64,000 nt of DNA from Rhea pennata (lineage: Eukaryota; Chordata; Aves; Rheiformes; Rheidae). The position numbers and the translations under genes are program-made. Within the stretch, counting starts at the first letter, position 1. Every line of letters starts with the position of its first letter. Below, one piece after another: positions 1 through 10,871 of this stretch. Location of the stretch: positions 120,663,466 to 120,727,465 of the forward strand of contig NC_084664.1 of the NCBI RefSeq assembly GCF_028389875.1, in the 5' to 3' direction. The notes under the pieces are model-generated. The model was not told the origin of the DNA. It made no database searches and worked only from the letters and a program-made list of their open reading frames with translations.

Positions 1-3000
1 AGAAACATTTATCCTCCCCACCCCCTATACACACACGCAAAATTTCCTACACCTCCTACTTACCACCCAGAGAGAAGGATCGCATTTCCCCTCCTTCTCT
101 GCTCAGAAAGAGTGTTAGAAGCTTTTGAAAAATCTCTTGACCTCACACATATGTAGCATTACTGCAGAAATCTCCTTTAGTTTTCCTCTGACACCTACTT
201 CTGGGTCATCTTATATATAACTATAATTAGGATAAATAACAAACTGCCATTTTTTGATCTGCTGTTTCTCTTCAGATATCTTGTGAATTATTATTAACAA
301 AAGATTTAAGTAAAGTGCATCCCTCCATGTTTTATAGCAGCTCTGATGTTCACTATTGCTTCTGAAACATAGCTTGCTTTTCCCCAGTAGCTGGGCTATT
401 TTGGACAGAGTAAGCAATTTCTGAATACATTGTGCTGTGGACACTGTCAGTTTTATGCACCTGGGTGTGTGTGTTTTCAGAGGGGCAGCTCATGAGTAGC
501 AGCTATATCTGGAAGGTGTCATCTGCGGGAGGTGACTGATGGAAGGATCTGCAGCTGTGAGAGAACCTGATAATGATGGAAATTGTCCCTATAGTCAAGG
601 TCGAAAGCATCCATAAGCCCAGGTAGACCATTGGTCTTGAGATGCTGATGCAAACCAGTTTCTACAGCAACAGCATATGAGAGAGTAATGTAGCTAGCAA
701 CACTTCCAGCTGTGTTTGACTCTCCAGCCCTTGGGACTAGGGGTCCATTTTACAACTGGATCAGCTTCACGAAAACACCATTTTGAGGCTAGAACAGAAC
801 TCAATGTCCTTCTCTAATCAGTAGTAAGTCCCCTTCCAGTCTCGTATGATCAATTTTTCAAAAATTTACAGATCTCAAAAGAAAAACAGGATTAAATGAA
901 ATGTTGAGAGGCATTACTCCATGAATTTTGTTGGTATACTTTTTTAAATAAAATTTTAACATTAGCAGCCTGCTTATCTGTCTCTATATCAACATCTAGT
1001 ATCTTTTTTAATCAGCAGCCAATTTCACTTAGATTTGAAGTAAGGACTATCATAGCAATGAAATGCTATGTTAATATCACAAGCTGTGTGAAAATCCATG
1101 GCTGCTTAGAGAAGAGAGGTCAAATTAATGTCCACTGAAGGATAGGCAGGCTGAGCTCAGCTCTTACACGTTCTGCTCAGCACACAAGCAGAGAGGCTGA
1201 TCTGCAGATGAAGATACATTGCTGTCTCACCCAATGAATATGTCGGCGGTACCTGGGAGCAGATTGAGATTATCAGCATGCAGAAGGAAGAAGTTAAGAA
1301 ATAGACTGCAATATCTGGGGGAAAACAGGCTTCATTAGTGGTATTGCTCATATTCCTTTCTTCTATCATTATCAGGTAAACTAAAGTTTTCTCAAGTTTA
1401 AATACAGATTTGCTAGGTTTCTAATTATGGATAGTAAAGGGGTAGTTTACATTTCTGGAATATATCCTAACCTATATATCTGAAATAATTCCGCCTATTT
1501 TAGAAGGAAATTGATTTGTTTAAGAAACTGCTTAAAATGTTATGCATAAACCCTGAACTAATAGATTGAGAAAATGATTTAATATGAAATTTCTAATACT
1601 CTCTTGAAAACTACATGTGCATTATGCATTGTTAATGTATGTAGTTATCTTAACATTTTTAGTATTATGTGTTTGGGAGAGAGTTACTAGTACAAACTGG
1701 GTGCCACATTGCACTGCACAGCAATAAGAACAACCAAGCTAGTTTCTTCCAGCTTATGACTCTTTATGTATAAGAGTGTCTATTTCCTCTAGGGCCCCAT
1801 ACCCTAATCAGGTATCCCAGATTTCTTTTTCTCCTGAGCTTATGCTTTCTGAATTTTTTTAGTTAATTTTGAAAGGAAGTGTATCCACCCTAACAAGTGT
1901 TTTCCCTTTGTATTCTTCAAAAAGAGAAACTTAGCCAACAAGGTCTGAAGAATAATTTCTTCTAGAAAGGATGTGACCAATCATTTTCCTCCTTCAGGAT
2001 GGCTGCAGCTTCCTTTTCTCAGCAGGTCCAAGGCTTCAGGCTGCCCACAGAGAAAATGGTGATCCTATTTCAAAATGCTCACCTCCACTCCTTATTCTCA
2101 GTGCTTCCCATGGAGTGAGCTTGAGAGCCCTGAGGTAGGCGGAATTTCCACTAAGCTTCTCAAAGCCCGCATACCTCCAGGATACTAAAGACAACACACT
2201 CATCTGCCTACACACAACGGAGGCCTTACAGCCCTGGACATCTCTGATTGATTGAATAGACCCTAGGGGCAGGACCCTATTACCTAGCCAATGCTCAGAA
2301 CTGATTAACCCCTTAGCCAGTGTCAAATGCAGTACATTGCTGTAAGAAGACTATAAATCACAGGATAACTGTACAGTCAGGCCTATAGTCACCCTCTTAG
2401 ATCTCTTGCCAAAGACCTACTGTTGATCTTTCTAAACAGAGTCTTTAGTGCTATTCTGACAAAAGCAAAATGGCACAGGAGCTTCCTATTTAGATTTTTA
2501 TTGATCAAATCATTTTGTAACTTGTAACTTCTCTTTTTTTGTTTCTTCTGGTCATGGCAGGGAATGAACTACATGTGAGGCAAGGAGTTTTTAGGTTTTG
2601 GGATATTTGTAGGAAGAGTTTTCTGAACAGTGCTAATAATCTTGTATCTTTGAAAACTTGCTGCCTGCACGCCGACAGTTCTAGTCGTGTTATTTAACTT
2701 CATTTCAGCATTATCCCAAGGATTCTTGATTCCCACGTTTCTTTCTCTGAGTCGGGTCACCTTGGAAAATGGTAGCTGTGTTACTTAGTGTCTCACAACT
2801 AGATCTAACAGTTGACTTAGGTATTTTTAAAGGCAGATAGAATGCCAGCAATGCCAGCAAAGACCATATTTCCCCACATATGGTCTCCTAGAATGGAGCC
2901 CAGGATTCTATGGTAGGCGCTTAGACACCTGACAGAGGCTGGCAGGAACGTTCCTCAGAATGGGAATCAAACTCAATTAGCAAGAAGATGCCTGAAGCTG

Positions 3001-3700
3001 GCAAAAGCTGACAGTTGACAATGAGGAAAATGCTTAGAAAAACAGTAGTTTCCACTGTTCTCAAAACTTTGGAGCCTTGTCCAGGTCTCCTACTTGGAAT
3101 TCATAGCCTGTTATCTTTTCCTGAAGAAAGCCCTCTCAATTTCTCTCTCTACCAGAAAGGAAGCAGGATCTGTACAAGTGAAAAAGGAATAGGATAAGGG
3201 CTTTGTGACTGTATTGGTACTAGTGTTAGTCACAGTTCATTTCTGTAGAATAGCCCAGTTAGCCAAGGCACTCCCCTAGTAGGCTGGAGCAGGTAGGACT
3301 CCTGCTACAATATATCTATAATATAGATGAAATATAATTAAAACAGGGACCAAAATCCAGGGTATCTTCCTGCTTGTTTTCTCTTTGACCCAATGTATCT
3401 TGAATTCTCTTTTAGCATGCAGAGTAGCTGTGAAAAAGGCAATGGATAATGCAGCCTTTCCTGAATAGTGTAGAATATTGCTTGGCATAGAGTACTACTG
3501 CTTAGAGCATTCTCTTGGGAAGCAAAAGATGCAATTTGAATATCCTCAGACAGAGGAGAGGGCTGATTCCAAGTCATCCACTTCCTAGATGAATGCTTAA
3601 AGACAAGTGCCTGCATTAGCACCTCCTTAGAAAGAAAAATGGAAATGGCTCCTCATCTAGCTGCATCTACCTTTATCAAGGGAGACATAAAGGGCAAATT
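1..3700. other. Unannotated AT-rich DNA
   Basis: No gene, structural RNA or clear repeat is supported here. Open frames of 60-96 codons occur on both strands, for example 2036-2326 minus and 3015-3197 plus. They have no recognisable domain and are the length expected by chance. The part around 2,560-2,760 is somewhat richer in CG dinucleotides and non-repetitive, but nothing more can be said about it. Confidence 0.5.
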
Positions 3701-3711
3701 TTTCAAAGATG

Positions 3712-3885
3712 GGTTAGGCCCAGGTCCTCAAAGACATTTAGGCACTTGATTTTCTTTGATTCTAGGGGGAATTTGCTTCCAAAGTGCCTCTGAGGATCTG
3801 GACATTAGAGGTTTAAGACACTCAATGTCATTTATCATATGTGGAATCAGTGGGAGTTGGGCATTTAACGAGAACCCCACAGTCT
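3712..3885. repeat. MITE-like palindromic remnant
   Basis: The left arm (about 3720-3748) and the right arm (about 3776-3804) are imperfect reverse complements. The left arm reads ccaggtcctcaaagacattt and the right arm contains tgcctctgaggatctgg. A third phrase, gtgggagttgggcattt, follows near 3850. From memory, this set of phrases (a last-part-of-taggcacctaa core with gaggatctggg ends) is typical of an old non-autonomous palindromic element common in turtle, crocodilian and bird DNA. The copy is old and broken. The exact family name is not certain. Confidence 0.55.
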
Positions 3886-3959
3886 GTATGTTCCTAAATT
3901 ATGTATGCACTTTTGAAAATGCTAGTCCTTTATCATGCAGGAAATCAGAATAGATGACT

Positions 3960-6900
3960 GATGATCCTTTCTCATCTTAACTTTGCTTGAAAAGCTATAT
4001 AAGATCATGTGAGCGCTATGATGGACACATCATAGTCATATATATGTCAAGCATTCTGGGATATTTTATGCTTATATACGCTTCGGACAGATAGTCAGTT
4101 TTCTTCCAATATGGCACATCTTATGAAATATTGCTTTTTAATTATTTAAATTACTTCTGAATTTTCTGATATTTAAATTTTTTCAACTATATACATACAT
4201 TCCAATATTTTTAAAGAAAATTACATGAATCTTTACTTCTATTGCCTATATTTTCTAGAATTTCAATATTTCAGTACCGATTTACCTTAGTAGAACCAAG
4301 TCTATGAATAATACCTATAGGGTCTTTTGAAAGAAAAGCCTTGTGCAATTTACCATGAGTTTTAATTTCTTATGTTTGGTATATAACTTCCCTCTTTTTT
4401 CTTCTTCGTATTTTAAGCATTTGAACCAGTTACTATTGCAAATAGAAATACTGGACTTTTTGACAATGCAACTTTTAAACTCATCACTAACTTTATAGGT
4501 TATGTATTTGCCTTATCACTTCTGCAGTTTAGGCAGAAACCTACCGGCTATTGTAATGTGCTGAGTATTTCATAAGGTGGGTTTCTTTTCTCCTAGATTA
4601 TATTCTAGCTAAAATAGTCTTAGAACCTCATGGTAACTTGGGAATTTTTTGAGCTCCTTTGCTACAAACATTGTTGATGTAACACTGCTAACCTTCACCA
4701 CCTGCTCAATGTTAACCTACTTTCAGTGATAATTAAAGAGAATTTGCATCTTAGAAACTAAGATAGACTACATACAGGACACCAGAAGCAGAATTACATC
4801 TTCATAATTCTACTCATATTTTATCCTTCTTATTATTTTCTTTATTTTTTTTTAAGATGGTCTCCTCTTTAGTGCTAAGGTGGTTTGCCACCTTGAGGGC
4901 ATGACTAGTGAGTTCCCTATTGTTAACATCCATAATTCACCTTCTTGGTCTTGGGTCTCTTTCAGACACAACAAGCAGTATAAACGGCCTTTATCTTGTT
5001 TCTTGTCTTAGCCCTTCTGAGATGAATCTTCTTCGTATCTTTACTCTTTTCTTAAATGTCTACTATGAAGCCACTGCTTCATAGTAAATCTGCCTTAGAA
5101 CCTCACTTATGACCTGGCACATAAGTCTAAAATAAAACAGAGAATGAAGTGTTTATTAAAATAAATTGATGAGTAAGAGGAGGATTACTATATTCAAATA
5201 TTACCACAGATGTACAAGGAAGACAAAAAGCAAGAGCTGTAATTATAGAAATAATAGAATTTACATGTATTAACAGGACTAATTGACACCTAGAAAGGTG
5301 ATTATTTTTAAAGGGAATTTATTACATTTATTTAAAACTGTAAGTAAAAGACAAAAAGGACAACAGAAATTTAATGTTAGTATATATATATAATGTTAGT
5401 GGCTTATAATTGCATAATTGTTGTAAGACATTGACTATCAATTCAGAAATTAAAAAAAAAGAGAGAAAAAACCCACTAATAATGAATACAGATTTCTCAA
5501 AATGAAGGAGAAGGAGAGAGAAAGAAAAACTCTCACTACAGTAGCTCACAATGTATTTTATTTTAAACATGTTTGGAAGAAATGATGATTCCAATTATTT
5601 GGTGAAGAAAATAACCTAAATACAAGAGAATTCCTCTTGAATCTTTCTTTACATATGTCTTTCTTTATAAATGTAGAAACAAAAGAATATAAGAACAGTA
5701 GAAAATTTTAGTAATTTTGATCCAAGTTCCAATTCATATCAAGCCAATGGATTCCTAAGACACAGAGGGTAACACTGCTTGGGCCTCACTTAATGTAAGA
5801 TTTTAAGAAATCTATGTCCACATGCTTAAATCTATAAGCAGCATTTACTTCCTCTTGATTCCTTATCCCTCAGTAAGAGTCTTCTGTGACTAAACATGAA
5901 TAAGTCTGTGGTGATATTCCTTGTAATGAAGTGAAAAGGAAAGAATTGTTCAGCCAAACCCTGCAATGCTGTATACTGGGACTTGATGTCCCTTAGGATA
6001 CCCTGCCATCTTTCAGACCAGCTATTTTTAAGTACAGTTTAATTAAAGATCAGCATAGTTTTTATTTACTGAAGAAGAATGTGAGGAAGAAGAAATGGCC
6101 ATACTTGCAGTTTTTCAAAGGAGCCACCAATGTTCTGAATTTTTTGCTTTTTGAGAATGCAAAACAGGAAAGGAGGATTGATCCCAAATTTATGAAGAAT
6201 ACATAGAGAAAAAATTAATTTTTGTAGAGGTAAAATAAGAATCTGTGTTAGTTCTTCTATGCTAAAGAAGATAAGGGTTATGAGAATATTTTAAAAGTTA
6301 TTTTGAGAAAGTAAAAAAATCTAGAAAGAGAAAACATGTCCTTTAGAAAAAGAGGGAGAAGATGACAATAGAAATGATTAAAAATTATTGATTTTCGGAT
6401 CTCATTTTAAGGACCTGTGTTGAATAAAGGGGCATATGAAAAGAGCTCTATTACTTAGCAAATGAAAAATACCTTTTCAAATATGTATTGATAAAGAACA
6501 GACAAAAGAATACTTGGAAAAATGGAGTATTTGCAAATTGTTCAGGCCAAGTGGTATCAAAGTAATTAGGAAATTCATTTACTCTGACACAGATTATTAT
6601 TATTGAAGAGACATGGAAATCTGGGTAACTACCAAAACAGTAGAGACAAAACAACAGAACTTCAAAAGGAAAAAATAATAGTAATTTTTGGCAATCATTT
6701 TCTGAAGATTCTGTCCATATTCCAGAAGAGTAATAGAAAAATATTGAGCGAAAAAACCTCACTAAGAATTAGGTTACTCAAACATCTCAGAGAGCAGATC
6801 TCTTCTTTGCTATTCAATTCAGTTTCATTTCAGTTATGTGAGCAAGTAGAAGGCAAAGGGGCAGATAGGCATGAGTAAGAAAAACTCATTCTCTTCATCT

Positions 6901-7055
6901 TCTCATTACCTGCCATTAAGAAATGCTGCCATGTATGTGGGACAGAGTAACTTCACTTGCAAGGCAAAGTGAAGCAGAAGGATTTTGACTTTCTGATTAA
7001 TTTATTATTGTGTACTATTGAAGCAGTATTTTCCTTATTGGAAACAGAGTAGAGG
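3960..7055. other. Unannotated AT-rich DNA
   Basis: Very AT-rich sequence with short A and T runs, including a short TA run near 5386-5396. No exon, RNA gene or identifiable transposon is visible. Open frames such as 5328-5594 minus and 6451-6762 minus translate to low-complexity Phe/Leu/Ser-rich strings and are not believed. Confidence 0.5.
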
Positions 7056-7059
7056 TGTA

Positions 7060-7885
7060 ACCTGATCTTCAGAAATATGTAGATCTAGAGCAGCAAGAAA
7101 CATGGAGGTTTTGAAGATGACATCTTGATGGACAAAAGTGATAACATTTGTTTGTGGGTACATATGAAAATGAGTATCTGAAGGGAAAGCAGTAGGAGTC
7201 TAAATTCTAGTTAAACCTTTGACATGATGTTTCATGAAAAGGTATTCTCCAGATTAATACACAGTCTGAATAGTGACTGCAGAACAGTAAAGCAAGAAAA
7301 AATTTAAATTGCTGCACACTGAAAAGGGAGGAGCTTAGTGAAGGGCGACAGGAATTGGTTTTAAGTTCTACTTCATTTAACATCTTTCATATTGATTTTG
7401 AAGTGAGGTAATAGACCTATTCATGCAATTCACTGATGGTACTAAATTGGAAAGTGTTGCAATCACTACTGAAAAAAAAGAAATAATGCAAAGATAGTTA
7501 AAGGGGTTAAAATATGGACAGAGAAGAAGTAAATGAAATTTACTGTGGAAAAAAATTAACATAATATTTCACAGAAATATAATTCAGAACTTAGATATTC
7601 ACGGAGATAGTGAAACCTGGAGAGCAATAACACTGCAGAGGGCTTAGAAATGATAGTGAAAGGAAAATTAGGCATGAATTTGCTATGCAGTGTGATAGTA
7701 GTAGGCTCAATGTAGACAGTACTAAGCAGAATGAGCGGAAGTGTTACATCGCAAATCAAAAAAGACACTAACCCCTCTGTTTGAAACTCCGGTACAGCCT
7801 CCTCTAGGATACCGTGTTCATTTCTGTTGACATCTCATTACTAGTGACCACTTAGAATGAATTCAGAAAAAAACAATAGAATTTA
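7060..7885 (+). mobile_element. Decayed CR1-like LINE, reverse-transcriptase region of ORF2
   Basis: Several landmarks of CR1 ORF2 occur in the right order on the plus strand. About 7211-7236 is a decayed version of the block that normally encodes KAFDTVSH (RT motif A). About 7429-7450 matches the block around the catalytic motif C, normally ADDTKLG, here mutated so that the second aspartate codon is lost. About 7640-7685 and 7735-7800 match the downstream stretches that normally encode the VDNKL..SQQC and SRS..VI.PLYSALVRP regions. Stops and frameshifts fill all frames, so no protein is made. Divergence is much greater than in the copies at 25.4 kb and 50.5 kb, so this is an older insertion. 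Ends are approximate, and neither the 5' end nor the 3' tail is seen. Confidence 0.7.
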
Positions 7886-7929
7886 CTATGGGCTTATATA
7901 TAATTCTTCAGATACTTAAATGTTAATAT

Positions 7930-7990
7930 ACATATGTGTGTATGTATGTGTGTGTTTGTGTGAATGTCTGTGTGCTTATGTATATAAATT
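7930..7990. repeat. Imperfect (TG)n/(TATG)n microsatellite
   Basis: A run of TG and TATG units with interruptions lies directly after the old CR1 fragment. Confidence 0.8.
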
Positions 7991-10680
7991 ACTTTATGGT
8001 GTCCCATAGCCACTCATGTATTACTTTTTTCCCATTCTCAGTGTGTTCAGGATTGGCAGGTGGAACAGTGTGATCTTTGCTGCCAGGCAGAACAGAAATG
8101 GATGCTAAATATGCAGGAATATCTTGAACTTCTAGCATTCCCAATTTCTACCATACCAGCCAGGCCCTGCACCATTTGTGGTAGAAAAAAGAAGAACCCA
8201 AACCCAAGTATCTCTTGGAACATGAGGATAAGCTGCTTGGGTGAGAGCGTGTGTTCTTTGTAAATAAACCAGCAGTTATTCTATGAAATCTTGAAAAATA
8301 TTAATAAGTGCTGAATAGATCATTTATTTTAAGATTCAAAACACAAAGAGTAATTTAAAAACTGTATAAAATAGGAAGGAACTAATTTAAAAATAATTTG
8401 AAACACATGTATATATGTGTGATAAATAATTGGTTTGTGTGAAATATGGAAAAAATGTGCAATTGTAAGGAAATAACACTCATAACTCTTGAGATTTCAA
8501 CTGGCCAAAACAGTATTACAAGGCCAGCAAAACTAGCCACAAGGGGAAAGAAGAAAATTCCAGTAATGGTTAAATGAATTATTTTATTCATTTATGATTC
8601 AAAAATACCCTACTAAATAAGACAAACCACATTCAGGTAGCAGAATCATTCAGTGTACTATGGAAAAAGAAAGTTATCCACTCGGTAGGCTAATTTTCTA
8701 GGCTTTTTCCCCTTCCAAAGAAAGAAAGAAACCAAGGAAGCAGTTTAAAAGGAAAATGGCATATTCCCCATAGCAGAAATTAGATAATTTGTAAACAAGC
8801 ACCCAAAGCAACAAAAGCTATCAATTTGTTCATACTAATACACATTAAAAGATTTTACAAGTCTTTCAATAGTAAGTGACCCAGAATTTGTGAATACCAT
8901 ACTACTGCTGACATATCAAAATAACCCTTTATATTTCATTCAGTATGTCTCTAAACTATGCAAATGAATATCAGTGCAGTTTTTCTATTTCTTTAAAAAA
9001 CAAAAACACCTGGAGTAATCTTTAGACTGAGATTCAGACCGCATTCATTCCATAACTACCATTACAAAAGCCTATTACCTGTATTTGTAAGCAAAGCTTA
9101 CTCTTCAGAATCCACCCTGGGATGGTTGGCTCGCTGTCTGAATCCCACAGGAAAAACAGTTTCTCAGAGGAGCTGATTTGATTTATCTAGGTATCTATAT
9201 GCGTATATATTTTCTATTCACTATGTTAGTGCTAGTTTATTACCAATGACTGAGTGCTCTGGAGATAAGGTTTGCCGTCAACGCCAGCAGACACCTCCAT
9301 TTTAACTTTCCACAGTGAAATGGAGGTCTGTGAAATCTCTGACAAAGAACATAGTATGAAATCCCACAGTGGATTTCCCTGTTTTCCAGAAATTTCCAGA
9401 AATTTCCCAGTGCTAATGCCATTTCCAGAAGAACCCCTCTATGGGGGAATGTTGTGACACAAAAAGTCGCAGTCAAGACCTTTATAAGTAAAGGAGTGGC
9501 TGAAAAAATAGCTGTCCCTTTAGACAAATGAACAGGTTTGTGGACGATCTCAAGAAAATCCTTTCATATTTTACTGAGTGCCAAATCTCATTTTAGTATA
9601 ATTCCTCTATAGACAAGTGTTACAGATAAGTATGGGCAAATGTATGAAGATCCTCTTTTTGATAACACCAAGTATATTTGAGAGACATGTATTCTTTTTG
9701 ATCTGGGGAGAGGAGTAAACCTATACTGTGGATGGAAATGAAGCAATTTGCAATGCTTCTTTACATTACAGGGTATCTGCATTAGAACAGTTTGATTTTG
9801 GATGTCAAATTCACTTTCAGTTGTAATGGTTTTGGACTGGGATAAGCATTTATACATTTTAAAAAGAACTGGAAAAAAGGCTGGCTTCCTCTAATTATGT
9901 AGTTTGATCAATGTGTGCATTAAAGACACATTTCCTAATGTATTATGAATTCAAATGGGTGAGAGAAAATCAGACTGAAACAGCTTTTAAAAATAGCCCA
10001 GAATCCTCAGTAATTTCCCCCTACTCACCTCCTCTGCATGCCAATGTTAGCATAATCTGAAACACTTCTTCAGCTTCTCTACTAAAGGAAAACCATGGAA
10101 GAGACAGTTTAATAAAAAATATTTTCTAGCTCCAGTTGCACTAAAAATGTTAGAGAAAAAGTGTCTCAAATGATGTTGATTTTTTGTTGTCTTCTTCAGC
10201 CAGCCCTTTCACCCAGGTTTTGTGCAAAGATAAAATTAAACAGTGGAGAGGAAAGGATTACTACTCAATCTCAGGGAAGGCTGAAATTATTAAAGCCAAG
10301 CAGCCACTAACCTGGGCATACGAATGCTAGCTGCAGGTCCCTGGACCTTCTGGAGCATGATATAATGATTGATAACCTGACCTACAGTTCTTGGATCACT
10401 TGGCAGATAGAAATATAGCATCTGCTCAATTGTTAATGCAATAAATTAAACCACTTTCAAACATTATTTCAATAAATTAAGCCTGCATATCTGTAATAGT
10501 TTGCATAAACTATGTAAATAAGTGCTGAGACTTATGTGTTACTGCTTGGACATAAATTCAATCTACTTCTTTTAAAAGGCAGAAGTTGGGTATGTATATT
10601 TAAGATGGCTTGTGCAATCATATTAATCTTTCTACTTCATATTTCACATTTTTATGAGAACTTTATTACTAAATAATATA
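7991..10680. other. Unannotated DNA upstream of the SERINC exon
   Basis: This stretch was read for earlier SERINC exons: the N-terminal cysteine-rich segment, the GFWFFK-type segment and the DFAHSWN..WYA segment. None was found. An open frame at 8060-8263 plus sits after a possible acceptor (ctcag) but has no recognisable homology. The stretch 9376-9408 contains a short tandem of aaatttccag-like units. Nothing else is supported. Confidence 0.5.
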
Positions 10681-10701
10681 TCTCCATGTTCCCTTTTGTA
10701 G

Positions 10702-10871
10702 CTGTGCTGTCCATTACTTGCCTAAACTACTTGCTGTCATTAGTTATAGCAGTTTTATGCTTCATATACTACACAGCCTCTGATGGCCGTCTCCCTAATA
10801 AATTCTTCATCACCTTCAACATGACCATCTGCATTGCAGCTTCATTAATATCCTTTCATTCCGATTTCCAG
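10702..10871 (+). CDS. Isolated SERINC-family exon (SERINC1/SERINC3-like)
   Basis: SERINC proteins are multi-pass membrane proteins; some members act in virion restriction and they were first linked to serine lipid synthesis. The segment sits between an acceptor ending ttttgtag and a donor, cag followed by gtgggc. Its length is 170 bases: two bases completing an alanine codon, then 56 codons. From memory, the SERINC1 exon that starts after WYA and ends in PKIQ has the same length and phase, and the two align without gaps at roughly half identity. LNYLLSLV, YYT and the NK..FI..N block are shared. Two hydrophobic segments of the transmembrane type flank a short polar loop. Oddities: the conserved cysteine of the loop (C-x-E-N-K) is arginine here, and the exon ends SFHSDFQ rather than S..PKIQ. 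No other SERINC exon was found within the window. It is either a relic of a lost paralogue or one exon of a divergent gene with huge introns. Family call is firm; function is unknown. Confidence 0.75.

Noticed and set aside
8060..8263. Cysteine-containing open frame after a possible splice acceptor, considered as an upstream SERINC exon
   Set aside because: The residues do not match any SERINC exon and no donor with the right phase follows.
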